A stretch of DNA of 64,000 nucleotides from Actinoplanes subtropicus. GTDB lineage: Bacteria > Actinomycetota > Actinomycetes > Mycobacteriales > Micromonosporaceae. The stretch covers positions 124,001-188,000 of the forward strand of contig NZ_JOJL01000011.1 in the NCBI RefSeq assembly GCF_000721705.1. The letters are read 5' to 3'. Position numbers and translations under genes: made by a program. Shown one piece after another: positions 1 to 9,187 of this stretch. The notes below the pieces were generated by a model, which was given only the letters and a program-made list of their open reading frames with translations, did not search any database and had not been told where the DNA came from. How positions within the stretch are numbered: position 1 is the first letter of the stretch; each line of letters begins with the position of its first letter.

Positions 1-934
1 GCTTGTCCGAGTAGATCGTGACGACCGTGAACTGCTGCTGGTAGAGAGACCAGAACGCGGCGCTCGCGATGAACAGCGGGATGAAGGCGAACACCCGGCG
101 GCGTTCCGTGCCATCGACCCGGTGGCTGGACAGGATCACCGCGAAGTAGGCGATCGCCACCAGGATGCTCAGCAGCACGACGATCGTGGACAGGTGCGCG
201 GCGGGCAGCAGCCCGGTCAGCGCGAGCACGGCGATCAGCACGATCGCCACCCCGGCGAGCGCCACGACCAGGGGCAGCCGGCGGCGGGGGAGCGGGTTGG
301 CGACCGTACGCGCGGAGCCGGGCAGGTTGCGGCGGCTCAGCGCGTACTGGGTGAGCCCGATCGCCATGCCCACCGCGGCGGCGCCGAAGCCGTAGTGGAA
401 GCCGGCGTCCTGCTGGAGCAGGCCGGTGAGCAGCGGGCCGAGCAGTGCCCCGAGGTTGATGCCGAGGTAGAACAGGGAGAACCCGGCGTCCCGGCGCGGG
501 TCGTGCTCGCCGTAGAGGGTGCCGACGATACTGGTCGCGGTGGCCTTCACGCCGCCGCTGCCGAGAGCGATCAGGATCAGTCCGATCGCGACCCCGGTCA
601 GCCCGGGGATCAGCGCGAGCGCGAGGTGACCGCACATGACCAGGATCGCGCTGCCGAACAGCACCCGCTCGGGGCCGAACATCCGGTCGGCGAGCCATGC
701 GCCGATCACGGTGGCCAGATAGACCGACCCGCCGTACGCGCCGACGATGCTGGTCGCGGTGTCCTGATCGATGCCGAGGCCGCCGCGGCCGGCCTCGTAG
801 TACAGGTAGATCAGCAGGATGCCCTGCATGCCGTAGAACGAGAACCGTTCCCAGAGCTCGACGCCGAACAGGTTGGCGAGCGCCCGCGGCTGCCCGAAGA
901 AGGTCTTCTCCCGCTTCTCCACCGTCACCGTCAT
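1..934 (-). CDS. POT-family peptide MFS transporter (partial)
   Basis: Proton-coupled di/tripeptide symporter of the POT/PTR2 family (DtpT-like) in the cytoplasmic membrane. The reading frame starts at ATG 934 and is still open at base 1, so about 311 N-terminal residues are visible of the roughly 450-500 usual for the family. The PTR2 signature ELWERFSFYGMQGILLIYL is near residue 26, followed by alternating hydrophobic helices and a GGVKATATSIVGTLYGE-type segment. It lies 28 bp downstream of the acyltransferase gene on the same strand. The family call is firm; the substrate is inferred. Confidence 0.85.
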   Translation of the reverse strand, partial: MTVTVEKREKTFFGQPRALANLFGVELWERFSFYGMQGILLIYLYYEAGRGGLGIDQDTATSIVGAYGGSVYLATVIGAWLADRMFGPERVLFGSAILVMCGHLALALIPGLTGVAIGLILIALGSGGVKATATSIVGTLYGEHDPRRDAGFSLFYLGINLGALLGPLLTGLLQQDAGFHYGFGAAAVGMAIGLTQYALSRRNLPGSARTVANPLPRRRLPLVVALAGVAIVLIAVLALTGLLPAAHLSTIVVLLSILVAIAYFAVILSSHRVDGTERRRVFAFIPLFIASAAFWSLYQQQFTVVTIYSDK

Positions 935-962
935 GACTCACGCTTACCCCGGATCGCCGGGT

Positions 963-2921
963 TCATTGCTGCTCGGCGATGCGCGCCAGCCTCGGCAGCA
1001 ACCAGGGCGCGATGAGCCGCTGGACCGCCTCCGGGGTGTAGTGCAGGCCGTCGCTGCGGACCCGCAGGCCGCCGATCCGCCAGGTGAACCTGCCGCCGGG
1101 GCAGACCAGCGGGTCGATGTCCAGGACGGACACCTGATCGGGGCGCTCCGCCGCGACCGTACGGAGCAGGCGGTTCCACGCGTCGACGCGCTGCGGCTGG
1201 TCCTCGGGGTAGAGGCTGCCGTCGGGCCGCTCGGCGCGATGGGTGTACGCGGCGGTCAGCAGCACCACGGCGGCCCCGCGCGAGCCGGCGATCCCGATCG
1301 CGGCGCGCAACTGCCCGATCAGGTAGGCGTCGTAGCCCGGCTCGCCGACGTGCTGGTAGCTGCCCTGGTAGCGACGGTCCATCAGCTCCCACCGGTTGAG
1401 TTCGATGACCGCCACATCGGGCCGGTCCTGATCGATACCGCGCTGCCAGCGGGCCGGCCACGACGTACAGCCGGGGTAGTTGGTGTGCGGTGTGCCCTGC
1501 TCGAGGATGTCCGGCAGGGTCGCGATGCCGCAGCCCTGGATGGCGCGGACGCTGGTCCACAGGCCGGGGTGGGCGGGCAGATACGTGCCGATCACCCAGG
1601 AGACCGAGTCGCCGAAGAAGGTGACCCGTGGCTCGTGCGGCCGCTCGGTCAGGTCGTCGCGGGCCTCGATCGGATTGACCTTCCGGTTCGCCGCGGCCGG
1701 CTGCCGGGCGACGCTCGGCGGCTCGACGACCACCGGCGGCGCGGCGGCGACCGGCCGCGCGGGCGGCGGCGGGGTGGCGGCGACGGCGATGACCGCGACC
1801 ATCGCGGCCAGCGCGCTCGCGGTGACGGCGCTCGGCACCAGCCGGGGGAGGTGGCGCCCGAGCGCGCCGCGGCGGATCGGCTGCTCGATCGCGTAGTAGC
1901 TGACGAGCGCGACGGCCAGCGTGCCGCCCAGCCGCACGGCCAGCAGCGGCCAGCGGGACAGCCCGGTGCGATCCGCGGTGACGAAACAGAACAACGGCCA
2001 ATGCCAGAGATAGACGCCGTACGAGATCCGCCCGAGCCCGGCCAGCGGCGGCACGCTCAGCGCGCGGGCGATCGGGGCGTGCGGCTCGGCGATCACATGC
2101 GCGACCACCACGGCGGTGGCCAGCGCGGCGACGGTCAGCCCGCCGTGGTACAGCCAAGCGGCGTGGTCGTCGGCGGCGTGCCACAGCCAGAGGGTGAGCC
2201 CGGCGGCGAGGGCGGCCGGGAGGCCGAGCCGCCGGGGGAGGGACGCGCCGCCGAGCGCGGCGAGAGCGGCGCCGATCAGCAGGGCCTGCGCCCGGGTGTC
2301 GGTGCCGTAGTAGTCGCGGCCGATCGCGTCCGGGCGGTACAGGACGACGCAGAGCACCTGCGACCCGGCCGCGCCGGCCAGGCAGAACGCCAGCAGCGCC
2401 GCGCGCGCCCGGCGGGCCGCGAGCCAGGTCAGCAGGCCGGCCACCAGCAGGGGCCAGAGCAGGTAGAACTGCTCCTCGATGCCGAGCGACCAGGTGTGCT
2501 GCAGGGGCGAGGCGGTCGCCGTGGCGGCGGCGTACCCGGTGCCGCGGAACATCATCCGCCAGTTCGCGGCATAGCCGAGGGCGGCGAACGCGTCGGTGCG
2601 CAGCAGGCCCAGCGCGTCCGGGTCGCCGGCCAGCAGGAACCGCCCGGCGACCACGGTGGCGAGCAGGGTCGCCAGCAGGGCGGGCAGCAGGCGGCGCGCT
2701 CGGCGTACCCAGAAGGTGGTGATTTTCGATCGGTCCGCGAGCAGCAGGGACGTGATCAGGAAGCCGGAGAGGACGAAGAACGTGTCCACGCCGAGGAAAC
2801 CGCCGCCGACGCCGCCGACCCCGGCGTGGAACAGCACGACGGCGGCGACGGCGAAGGCCCGGAGACCATCGAGCGCCGGGCGGTAACCGAGAGCCGACCG
2901 GGATCGGTTCAAATCAGACAT
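963..2921 (-). CDS. Acyltransferase 3 (OafA/YrhL type) with SGNH domain
   Basis: A 652-residue membrane O-acyltransferase. The N-terminal half (about residues 10-350) is a multi-helix acyltransferase-3 domain opening with RPALDGLRAFAVAAVVLFHAG and a GFLGVDTFFVLSGFLI segment. The C-terminal part (about 430-650) is an SGNH hydrolase-like domain with a GDS block (FFGDSVSW). Proteins of this architecture acetylate cell-surface polysaccharides or lipids at the extracytoplasmic face; the acceptor here is unknown. Between the domains is an Ala/Pro-rich linker. ATG 2921 is chosen because it directly precedes the conserved N terminus. Confidence 0.9.
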   Translation of the reverse strand: MSDLNRSRSALGYRPALDGLRAFAVAAVVLFHAGVGGVGGGFLGVDTFFVLSGFLITSLLLADRSKITTFWVRRARRLLPALLATLLATVVAGRFLLAGDPDALGLLRTDAFAALGYAANWRMMFRGTGYAAATATASPLQHTWSLGIEEQFYLLWPLLVAGLLTWLAARRARAALLAFCLAGAAGSQVLCVVLYRPDAIGRDYYGTDTRAQALLIGAALAALGGASLPRRLGLPAALAAGLTLWLWHAADDHAAWLYHGGLTVAALATAVVVAHVIAEPHAPIARALSVPPLAGLGRISYGVYLWHWPLFCFVTADRTGLSRWPLLAVRLGGTLAVALVSYYAIEQPIRRGALGRHLPRLVPSAVTASALAAMVAVIAVAATPPPPARPVAAAPPVVVEPPSVARQPAAANRKVNPIEARDDLTERPHEPRVTFFGDSVSWVIGTYLPAHPGLWTSVRAIQGCGIATLPDILEQGTPHTNYPGCTSWPARWQRGIDQDRPDVAVIELNRWELMDRRYQGSYQHVGEPGYDAYLIGQLRAAIGIAGSRGAAVVLLTAAYTHRAERPDGSLYPEDQPQRVDAWNRLLRTVAAERPDQVSVLDIDPLVCPGGRFTWRIGGLRVRSDGLHYTPEAVQRLIAPWLLPRLARIAEQQ

Positions 2922-2996
2922 AAGGGCGGCAGGATACCCGATGTGGATGGAGGTAAACGGGGTTTGCCCGTCCGTGCGGTGGGCACCTCGAATCTC

Positions 2997-3404
2997 GTGA
3001 CTACATCTACTTCAACGCCGACCTCGGAACTGGTCAATCAGGCCACCGCGCAGATAGCGACACTTGTGCGCGATGAGCTGGCCCTGGCCAAGTCCGAGCT
3101 CGCCGAGAAGGGGAAGCGTGCCGGGCTCGGCGGCGGCCTGTTCGGGGCCGCCGCGGTGCTGGCGCTCTACGGGCTCGCGCTGCTGCTGACCCTCGCGGTC
3201 GTTCTGCTCGATCTGGCCTGGCCGCTGTGGCTGTCCGTGCTGGTCGTGATGGCGGTGGTCGTCGCGGCCGCCGGTGTGGCCGCGCTGATCGGCCGCGGTC
3301 AGCTCAAGCGCGCGACGCCGCCGCTGCCCGAGCAAGCGATTGGTGAGGTGCAGGCGGACGTACGAACGGTGCGGGCCGCGGCCCAGGAGGGACGGCGCTC
3401 ATGA
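2997..3404 (+). CDS. Holin-X/phage-holin-family-like membrane protein
   Basis: About 135 residues from GTG 2997. A Thr/Ser-rich start is followed by an amphipathic segment (TAQIATLVRDELALAKSEL), a Gly-rich turn and two long hydrophobic helices (about residues 45-95). This is the layout of the actinobacterial putative holin-X family, usually found with DUF3618 and YtxH-like genes as here. A TTG at 2964 has a better ribosome site (GGAGG at 2949-2953) and would add 11 residues, so the start is uncertain. It overlaps the next gene by 4 bp (ATGA). The function is probably envelope related; lysis has not been shown. Confidence 0.7.
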   Translation: MTTSTSTPTSELVNQATAQIATLVRDELALAKSELAEKGKRAGLGGGLFGAAAVLALYGLALLLTLAVVLLDLAWPLWLSVLVVMAVVVAAAGVAALIGRGQLKRATPPLPEQAIGEVQADVRTVRAAAQEGRRS

Positions 3405-3670
3405 GCATCGAGCCGGAGTTGCGGGCGGAGATCGAGCGGACCCGCGCGGAGTTGGGCGAGACGGTCGAGGCGCTGGCCGCCAAGGCCGACCTGCGGGCGC
3501 GGCTCCAAGACAGCGTGGCCGACGTGCGGGCCCGGCTGCGGGACAGCGCGACCGACGTGTGGACCCGGCTGCGGGACAGCGCGGCCGTGCGCCGGGCCGC
3601 GCCGCCGGCCGTCGCCGCGGTGGCGCTGGCGACCGGCATCGTCCTGGTGGTTCGCGGTCGCCGACGCTGA
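3401..3670 (+). CDS. DUF3618 membrane-anchored protein
   Basis: 89 residues, translationally coupled to the preceding gene by an ATGA overlap. The N terminus (SIEPELRAEIERTRAELGET) matches the DUF3618 signature of an acidic/arginine coiled segment. The middle repeats an R-x-R-L-x-D-S heptad-like block three times, and a single C-terminal membrane helix ends in RGRRR. Such proteins sit beside holin-X and YtxH-like proteins in actinobacteria and are thought to act at the membrane, but no biochemical role is established. Confidence 0.75.
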   Translation: MSIEPELRAEIERTRAELGETVEALAAKADLRARLQDSVADVRARLRDSATDVWTRLRDSAAVRRAAPPAVAAVALATGIVLVVRGRRR

Positions 3671-3695
3671 ACAGTTTCGAGGGGAAGGACCCATC

Positions 3696-3953
3696 ATGCG
3701 GATCGTCAAGTTCGCCGCCGGATTCGCGGCGGGTTACGTGCTCGGCTCCAAGGCCGGGCGGGAGAAGTACGAGCAGATCGCCGAGGCGGCCCGCCGGATG
3801 CGCGGCAACCCGACCGTCCAGCAGGCCCAGCACAAGGCCAAGGACGTGGTGGGCGCCGGCGTGGACACGGCCAAGGCGAAGATGGACCGCCGGCGGCCCA
3901 GGCCCAAGCCGGTGGAACCGGTGGAGCCGGTCGACCTCACGTCGCCGGTGTGA
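3696..3953 (+). CDS. YtxH-like small membrane protein
   Basis: 85 residues with a good ribosome site (GGGGAAGGA about 10 bp upstream of ATG). The first 20 residues form a Gly/Ala-rich membrane segment (KFAAGFAAGYVLGSKAGREK) typical of YtxH-domain proteins, followed by a charged helix and a Pro/Val/Glu tail. It is the third gene of an apparent operon (2997-3953) and is followed directly by a strong hairpin. No enzymatic function is suggested. Confidence 0.7.
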   Translation: MRIVKFAAGFAAGYVLGSKAGREKYEQIAEAARRMRGNPTVQQAQHKAKDVVGAGVDTAKAKMDRRRPRPKPVEPVEPVDLTSPV

Positions 3954-3960
3954 TCCGGGC

Positions 3961-3988
3961 CCGGCCGGCCGTGTGGGCGGCCGGCCGG
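3961..3988. terminator. GC-rich bidirectional hairpin
   Basis: CCGGCCGGCCG and CGGCCGGCCGG form a perfect 11-bp stem around a 6-base loop (TGTGGG). It sits between the convergent ends of the YtxH-like gene (3953) and the flavin oxidase (3996), where a shared terminator is expected. There is no T-run, as is common in actinobacterial terminators. Confidence 0.7.
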
Positions 3989-3995
3989 ACGCCGG

Positions 3996-5384
3996 TCAGA
4001 TCGCCTTCGAGGGCGCGATGTTCTGGTTGAGGCGGAACAGGTTGGTCGGGTCGTACTCGTCCTTGACCGTCACCAGACGCTCATAGGTGGTCTTCGGGTA
4101 GGCGGCCCGGACCCGCTCCTCGGTGCCCTCGCCGGTGAAGTTCACATAGGTCGCGGCGTCCGCGCCGAGCGCGTCGGTCGCGCCGCGGGCCCAGGCGACC
4201 GCCGGCGGGAACGAGTCGGCGTCGGCCGAGCGGGCCACCACGTTCAGGATGAACTCGCGGTCCCGGGTGCCGAACGCGGTCGCGTCGCCGGGGACGCGGC
4301 CCATCGCCCCGCCGAGGTGGTGGATGTGGATCTCGGTGATCGGGTTCGGGATCCGGTGGAACTCCTCGACGATCCGGCCGGCCGCGTCGTCCAGGTCGTC
4401 GAAGAACGCCGACCGGAAGTAGTTCCACATGCCGCGCGGGTAGAGCGGGTCGAGCAGGGCCTGCTGCGCCGCGTACGGCATCGGTCCGAAGAGATCGGTC
4501 ACCACCGGGGCGAGACCCCGCAGCGACCGGGTGGCCGCGTCGCCGTCCTCGGGGCGGCCCGCCCACATCGCGCCGACCGCCACGATCGGCTTGCCGTGCA
4601 CCTCCTCGGGGAGGAACGGGGCCGGCGGCGCGGTGGTCATGTTGATCAGCGCGGTCAGGTCGTCCGGCGCATTCGCGGTGGCCGCGCGGAACCCGTGCAG
4701 GATCTGCTCGGCGTGCTCGCCGGGGTAGAAGACCAGGCCGCCGAAGATGGTCGGGCCGACCTCGTGCAGGCGCAGCTCGAGCGAGGTGACCACGCCGAAG
4801 TTCCCGCCGCCGCCGCGCAGCGACCAGAGCAGTTCCGGTCGTTCCTGCTCGCTGGTGTGCAGATACTGGCCGTCCGCGGTCACGATGTCCGCGGCGATCA
4901 GGTTGTCGCAGGTCAGACCGCACTTGCGGACCAGCCAGCCGATGCCGCCGCCGAGCGTGAAGCCGCCGATGCCGGTCGAGGAGATGATGCCGCCTGTCAC
5001 CGCAAGCCCGAACGCCTGCGTCTCGGCGTCAACGTCGCGCCACAGGCAGCCACCCTGCGCCACGACGGTGCCGCGGCCGGGGTCGACCCGGATGCCGTTC
5101 ATCGGGGAGAGGTCGAGCACGAGGCCGCCGTCCACGGTCGAGAAGCCGGGAATGCTGTGCCCGCCGCCGCGGACCGCGAGCGGCAGGCCCTCGCTGCGGG
5201 CGAACTCGACCCCCTTGAGCACGTCCGCCACCCCTTGGCAGCGGAGGATCAGGGCCGGTCGCCGGTCGTGCGCGCCGTTCCAGATCGACCGCGCCTCGTC
5301 GTAACCCGGGTCGTCCGGGCGGATCAGATCGCCCCGCAGGGCCTGCGCCAGCTCGCCGAGCGTGGCTTCGCCAAAGGTGTTCAT
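3996..5384 (-). CDS. FAD-binding oxidoreductase, BBE/PCMH type
   Basis: A 462-residue flavoprotein oxidase of the berberine-bridge-enzyme/glucooligosaccharide-oxidase class. The PCMH FAD domain spans about residues 35-210, and the histidine of VRGGGHSIPG is the expected 8-alpha covalent FAD ligand. The BBE C-terminal motif is present (TYVNFTGEG and a YDPTNLFRLNQNI end). Bicovalent members carry a Cys in a G-x-C-P-T-x-G loop, whereas here the loop reads GIISSTGIGG, so probably a single FAD link. No signal peptide is seen. It begins 25 bp after the SARP regulator ends on the same strand. The substrate is unknown. Confidence 0.85.
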   Translation of the reverse strand: MNTFGEATLGELAQALRGDLIRPDDPGYDEARSIWNGAHDRRPALILRCQGVADVLKGVEFARSEGLPLAVRGGGHSIPGFSTVDGGLVLDLSPMNGIRVDPGRGTVVAQGGCLWRDVDAETQAFGLAVTGGIISSTGIGGFTLGGGIGWLVRKCGLTCDNLIAADIVTADGQYLHTSEQERPELLWSLRGGGGNFGVVTSLELRLHEVGPTIFGGLVFYPGEHAEQILHGFRAATANAPDDLTALINMTTAPPAPFLPEEVHGKPIVAVGAMWAGRPEDGDAATRSLRGLAPVVTDLFGPMPYAAQQALLDPLYPRGMWNYFRSAFFDDLDDAAGRIVEEFHRIPNPITEIHIHHLGGAMGRVPGDATAFGTRDREFILNVVARSADADSFPPAVAWARGATDALGADAATYVNFTGEGTEERVRAAYPKTTYERLVTVKDEYDPTNLFRLNQNIAPSKAI

Positions 5385-5409
5385 GCCGACCGACGCTAGG
5401 AACGCGCTC

Positions 5410-8400
5410 TTAGCCGCCGCTTAGCAACGCCTCAGCGCGCGGTGAGCCGATCCGGCAGCCGAGGCGGCCGAACAGCGCGTGCGCCGCCCGCAGGTGCTCG
5501 CCGGGGGCGCCCAGCTCGGCGGCGAGCAGCCGGGACCAGGCCTCGAGCCGGAGGAAGCCCTGCGGCTCGAACGCCGCGACCGCCCGCTCGGTGAGCACTC
5601 GCGCGCGGTGCCGGTCGCCGCCGTACAGCTCGATCACCGCGAGGTCGAGCAGCGCGCCGCCGACGCCCGGCGCGTCGTCGACCGCCGTGCTGCGGTCGAG
5701 GGCCATCCGGGCGTACCGGCGGCCCCCGGCGACATCGCCGGCCGCGGCGGCGAGCAGGCCGAGGTTGGCCAGGCTGAGGTTCTCGCCGCGGCGGTCGCCG
5801 AGCTGCTCGCGCAGGCGCAGCGCCTCGCGCAGGTGCTTGTCGGCGGCGTCGAACAGCCGCGCGTCCCGCTCGACGCAGCCGAGGTGGTTGAGGGCGTGGG
5901 CTAGCCCCGCGGTGTCGTCGATCCGGGCGAACCCGTCGGCGGCGCGTTCGACGGTGTCCCGGGCGGCGGTCAGGTCCCCGGCCAGCCGGTGGGCGTAGCC
6001 GGCGGCCGACAGCGCGTAGGCGTGCCCCTGTACCGCGCCGACCCGGCGGCCGAGCAGCCACGACTCCTCGAAGACCGGCACGGTGGTGTCGCCGATCGGG
6101 GCGAGCGGCAGGCACACGGTCACGGCCGGCAGGAACGGCCCGGCCGCGGCGTCGACCCGGCCGAGCGCCCGCAGGCACTCCGCGAAGCGCTCGCGGGCGA
6201 GACCGGTGTCCTCGCGGAACAGCGCGGCCAGGGCGGCCAGCCAGCGGGCGGTGGCGGTCAGCGGCGGGTCCGGCGTGGGCGCGGTCAGCGCGATCCGCTC
6301 GGCCTCGTCCACCTCGGCCACGCCGACCAGCAGGATGCCGCGCATGAGCCAGGCCCGGGCCACGTCGACGGCCGTGCCCGACCGTTCCGCGTCCGCCACT
6401 CCGGCGTCGCCCAGCTCGGACAGCCGCCGGCCGATGCCGAGCCGGCCCGTCAGCACGGCGAGCGCGAAGACCGCCCGCGATCGCTCCGGCGACGGGGCGG
6501 CGGCGGCCGCGAGGGCGCGTTCCAGCCAGCCGGCGCCCTCGACGAAGTGACCGCGGGAGAGCCAGTACCGCCACAGGCTGACCGTCAGCTGCAGCGCCCG
6601 CGCCGGGTCGTGCCGCAGCGCCCAGGTCAGCGCGGCCCGTAGGTTGTCGTGATCGATGTCGAGCAGTTGTGGCCGCTCGGCCACGATGCCCGGGGCGTCG
6701 TCCGGGTCGCTCTCGGCCGCCAGCCGGGCGAAGTACCGGCTGTGCGCGGCCTCGAACGCCGCCTCCTCGCCGGCGGCGGCCAGGCGCTCCCGGGCGAGCT
6801 GCCGGATCGTCTCGAGCAGCCGGTACCGGGAGCGATCGCCGGCCGGCTCGATCTGGACCAGCGACTTGTCGACGATCCGGCCCAGGCAGTCGAGAACGTT
6901 CACGTCGTCGCCGGCGCAGACCCGCTCGGCCGCGGTCAGCGAGAAGCTGCCGGCGAAGACCGCGAGCCGGCGCAGCAGGATCTGCTCGTCCGGGTCGAGC
7001 AGGGCGTGGCTCCACTCCAGCGCGGCCCGCAGCGTGGCGTGCCGGGTGACCTCGCCGCGGCGGCCCAGCAGCGACAGCGCGCCGGTCAGCCGCTCGGCGA
7101 TCTCGGCCGGTTCCAGGTGCGACATCCGGGCCGCGGCGAGCTCCAGGGCCAGCGGGATGCCGTCGAGCCGGCGGCAGATCTCGGCGATCGCGGGCGCGTT
7201 GGTGTCGTCGAGGGCGAACCCGGGGCGTACGTCCCGGGCCCGCTCCACGAACAGCCGCACCGAGGACAGCGCGGCCGGCCGGTCGTCGTCGGCCGGCACC
7301 TCCAGCGACGGCACCCGGAAGGTGACCTCGCCCGGGACGTGCAGCGGCTCCCGGCTGGTGGCCAGCAGGGTCACGCCCGGGCAGGACCGGCGGACCGCGA
7401 CGGCCAGGGCGGCGCAGGCGGTGAGCAGGTGCTCGCAGTTGTCCAGGATCAGCAGCAGGGTCCCGGTGGCCAGGCGGCCGACCAGCGTACGCAGCGGATC
7501 GGAGCCCGCCGCCGGTTCCAGGCCCAGGGCGGCGGCGACCGTGTCGGCGACCAGGTGCGGGTCGGTGACCCGGGCCAGGTCGGCGAACCAGACCCCGTCG
7601 GGATAGGAGCCGATCAGCCGGCGGGCGGCCTCCTCGGCGAGCCGCGTCTTGCCGGCGCCGCCGACCCCGGTGAAGGTCAGCAGGCCGCCGCGGACGAGCA
7701 GGCGGTGCACGTCGGCGATCTCCCGCTCCCGGCCGACGAAACTGGTCAGCGGCGATCCGAGGTTGTTGCCCGGCGTGCCCGGCTCGTCGGTCAGCATCCT
7801 GCGGTAGAGCCGCCGGGTCTCCGGGTCGGGGTCGGTGCCGAAATCGGCGAGCAGATCGTCGCGGAGCCGTTCGTAGCGGGCGAGCGCCTCCGATCGGCGG
7901 CCGGCGGCGGCGAGATGACGCATGACGACCCGCACCGCGCCCTCGTGCCGCGCGTCGATCGCGAGCGCTCGTTCCGCGGCGTCCAGGTCGTCGAGGTCGA
8001 CCAGCGCCGCGCAGAAAAGCGATCTCAACTGCTCACGCCGCTCGGTCGCCCAATCCTCGAACCGGTCCTCGGGCAGCAGGTCACCGGTGTAGGCGGCCAC
8101 GGCGGCCCGGGACCGGCCCTCGCGGGCCAGCCGCTCGAACTCGAGCACGTCGACCTCGACCGGCCCGAGCGTGACCACGTCCTCCCGCAACGTGAGCACG
8201 TCGCCCAGCACCCGGCGGGCGACGTGCAGGGCCTGGTGCAGGTTGTTCGCCGCCGACGCGGGATCACGCCCCGGCCACAGCAGCTCCAGCAGCACGTCCC
8301 GGTGCATCTGCCGGCCGGGCGCGAGGGCGAGGAGTTTCACCAGCGTACGGGCCTTGCGCAGGCGCCACTCGCGGGCGGGGACGGGCGCCCCGTCCCGGTC

Positions 8401-8433
8401 CACCTCGAAGCCGCCGAGCAGGCGGATGAGCAC
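5410..8433 (-). CDS. SARP/AfsR-type transcriptional regulator 1
   Basis: A 1007-residue regulator from GTG 8433. An OmpR-like winged-helix DNA-binding domain spans about residues 1-90 (MLIRLLGGFEVDRDG), then a bacterial transcriptional activation domain to about 240. An NB-ARC/STAND ATPase follows, with Walker A GVGGAGKTRL, Walker B LLLILDNCEHLL and a LATSREPL sensor motif, and TPR-like helical repeats run to the C terminus. Relatives switch on secondary-metabolite or local metabolic genes upon nucleotide binding. Its direct downstream neighbour is the flavin oxidase, a plausible but unproven target. Two more SARPs are in the window. Confidence 0.9.
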   Translation of the reverse strand: MLIRLLGGFEVDRDGAPVPAREWRLRKARTLVKLLALAPGRQMHRDVLLELLWPGRDPASAANNLHQALHVARRVLGDVLTLREDVVTLGPVEVDVLEFERLAREGRSRAAVAAYTGDLLPEDRFEDWATERREQLRSLFCAALVDLDDLDAAERALAIDARHEGAVRVVMRHLAAAGRRSEALARYERLRDDLLADFGTDPDPETRRLYRRMLTDEPGTPGNNLGSPLTSFVGREREIADVHRLLVRGGLLTFTGVGGAGKTRLAEEAARRLIGSYPDGVWFADLARVTDPHLVADTVAAALGLEPAAGSDPLRTLVGRLATGTLLLILDNCEHLLTACAALAVAVRRSCPGVTLLATSREPLHVPGEVTFRVPSLEVPADDDRPAALSSVRLFVERARDVRPGFALDDTNAPAIAEICRRLDGIPLALELAAARMSHLEPAEIAERLTGALSLLGRRGEVTRHATLRAALEWSHALLDPDEQILLRRLAVFAGSFSLTAAERVCAGDDVNVLDCLGRIVDKSLVQIEPAGDRSRYRLLETIRQLARERLAAAGEEAAFEAAHSRYFARLAAESDPDDAPGIVAERPQLLDIDHDNLRAALTWALRHDPARALQLTVSLWRYWLSRGHFVEGAGWLERALAAAAAPSPERSRAVFALAVLTGRLGIGRRLSELGDAGVADAERSGTAVDVARAWLMRGILLVGVAEVDEAERIALTAPTPDPPLTATARWLAALAALFREDTGLARERFAECLRALGRVDAAAGPFLPAVTVCLPLAPIGDTTVPVFEESWLLGRRVGAVQGHAYALSAAGYAHRLAGDLTAARDTVERAADGFARIDDTAGLAHALNHLGCVERDARLFDAADKHLREALRLREQLGDRRGENLSLANLGLLAAAAGDVAGGRRYARMALDRSTAVDDAPGVGGALLDLAVIELYGGDRHRARVLTERAVAAFEPQGFLRLEAWSRLLAAELGAPGEHLRAAHALFGRLGCRIGSPRAEALLSGG

Positions 8434-8480
8434 GCGGCCCAGCGTAACGACGCACGCCCGGCCGGTCCGTCAGGTGCGCG

Positions 8481-9187
8481 TCACTGATCGGATGCCGAGC
8501 CGGGCTCGGCCATCCGGCGGTGCATCTCGGCCTTCGCCTTGTCCGGCAGCACCTTTCCCGCCACCCCCTGTGCCCTGGTCCTGGCCGAGCCGGCGACCAC
8601 TTTCTGCTTGTCCTTCATCAGCGCCCGGAAACCCTGCTCGGCGACGAGCGCCGGGTCGTCCTTCGGGCCCGCGCCGACCTTCGTGTCGTCCATCTCGGCG
8701 CGGTGGAAGAAGTTCGTGTCGGTCGGGCCGGGCATCAGCGAGCTGACGGTCGCGCCGGTGCCCTTCAGCTCGGCCCGCAACGCCTCGGCGAACGACTGCA
8801 CGAACGACTTCGACGCGTTGTGGACGGCCTGGTACATGCCGGGCATGGTGGACGCGATCGACGACGTGAACAGCACCGGCCCGGTGGCCCGGTCCACCAT
8901 GTCCGGCAGCACCCGCTTGGCGAGGTGCACGGTGGAGGTGACGTTCACCGCGATCACATTCAGTTCGTCGTCCAGATCGGTCCCGGTCGTGAAGTCGCCG
9001 CCGATCCCCCGGCCCGCGTTGAGCGCGATCGCGTCGACCGGCCGGCCGGTCTCCAGGATCGACGCGTACACCTGCTCCACGCCCTGGTAGGTCGCGAGGT
9101 CCGCGCGGACCGCGACCACCGAGGTCCCGCCGTCCCGCCGCAGGCCGGCGGCGGCCTGCTCGACCGCCGCGTCCTCGGTCAGATGTA
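8481..9187 (-). pseudogene. SDR-family oxidoreductase, 5' end missing
   Basis: The frame from about 9187 to the stop at 8481 encodes the C-terminal 230 or so residues of a short-chain dehydrogenase: NAG (ALNAGRG), the catalytic Ser region LFTSSIASTMPG, then YxxxK in a degenerate form (VHNASKSF, with His in place of the usual Tyr) and a MPGPTDT cofactor loop. The N-terminal TGxxxGIG dinucleotide-binding motif is absent and the frame runs straight into GC-only sequence at 9190-9280. The gene therefore lost its start by deletion, or the assembly is wrong. In-frame extension upstream gives only Arg/Pro-rich sequence that is not protein-like. Confidence 0.7.

Noticed and set aside
873..3404. An 843-codon open frame on the plus strand over the acyltransferase gene
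   Set aside because: Its sequence is Arg/Gly/Gln-rich with no motif until 2997; the minus-strand frame has clear acyltransferase domains. Only the last 135 codons are kept.
6649..8487. A 612-codon frame antisense to SARP 1
   Set aside because: No domain and composition of an antisense shadow.
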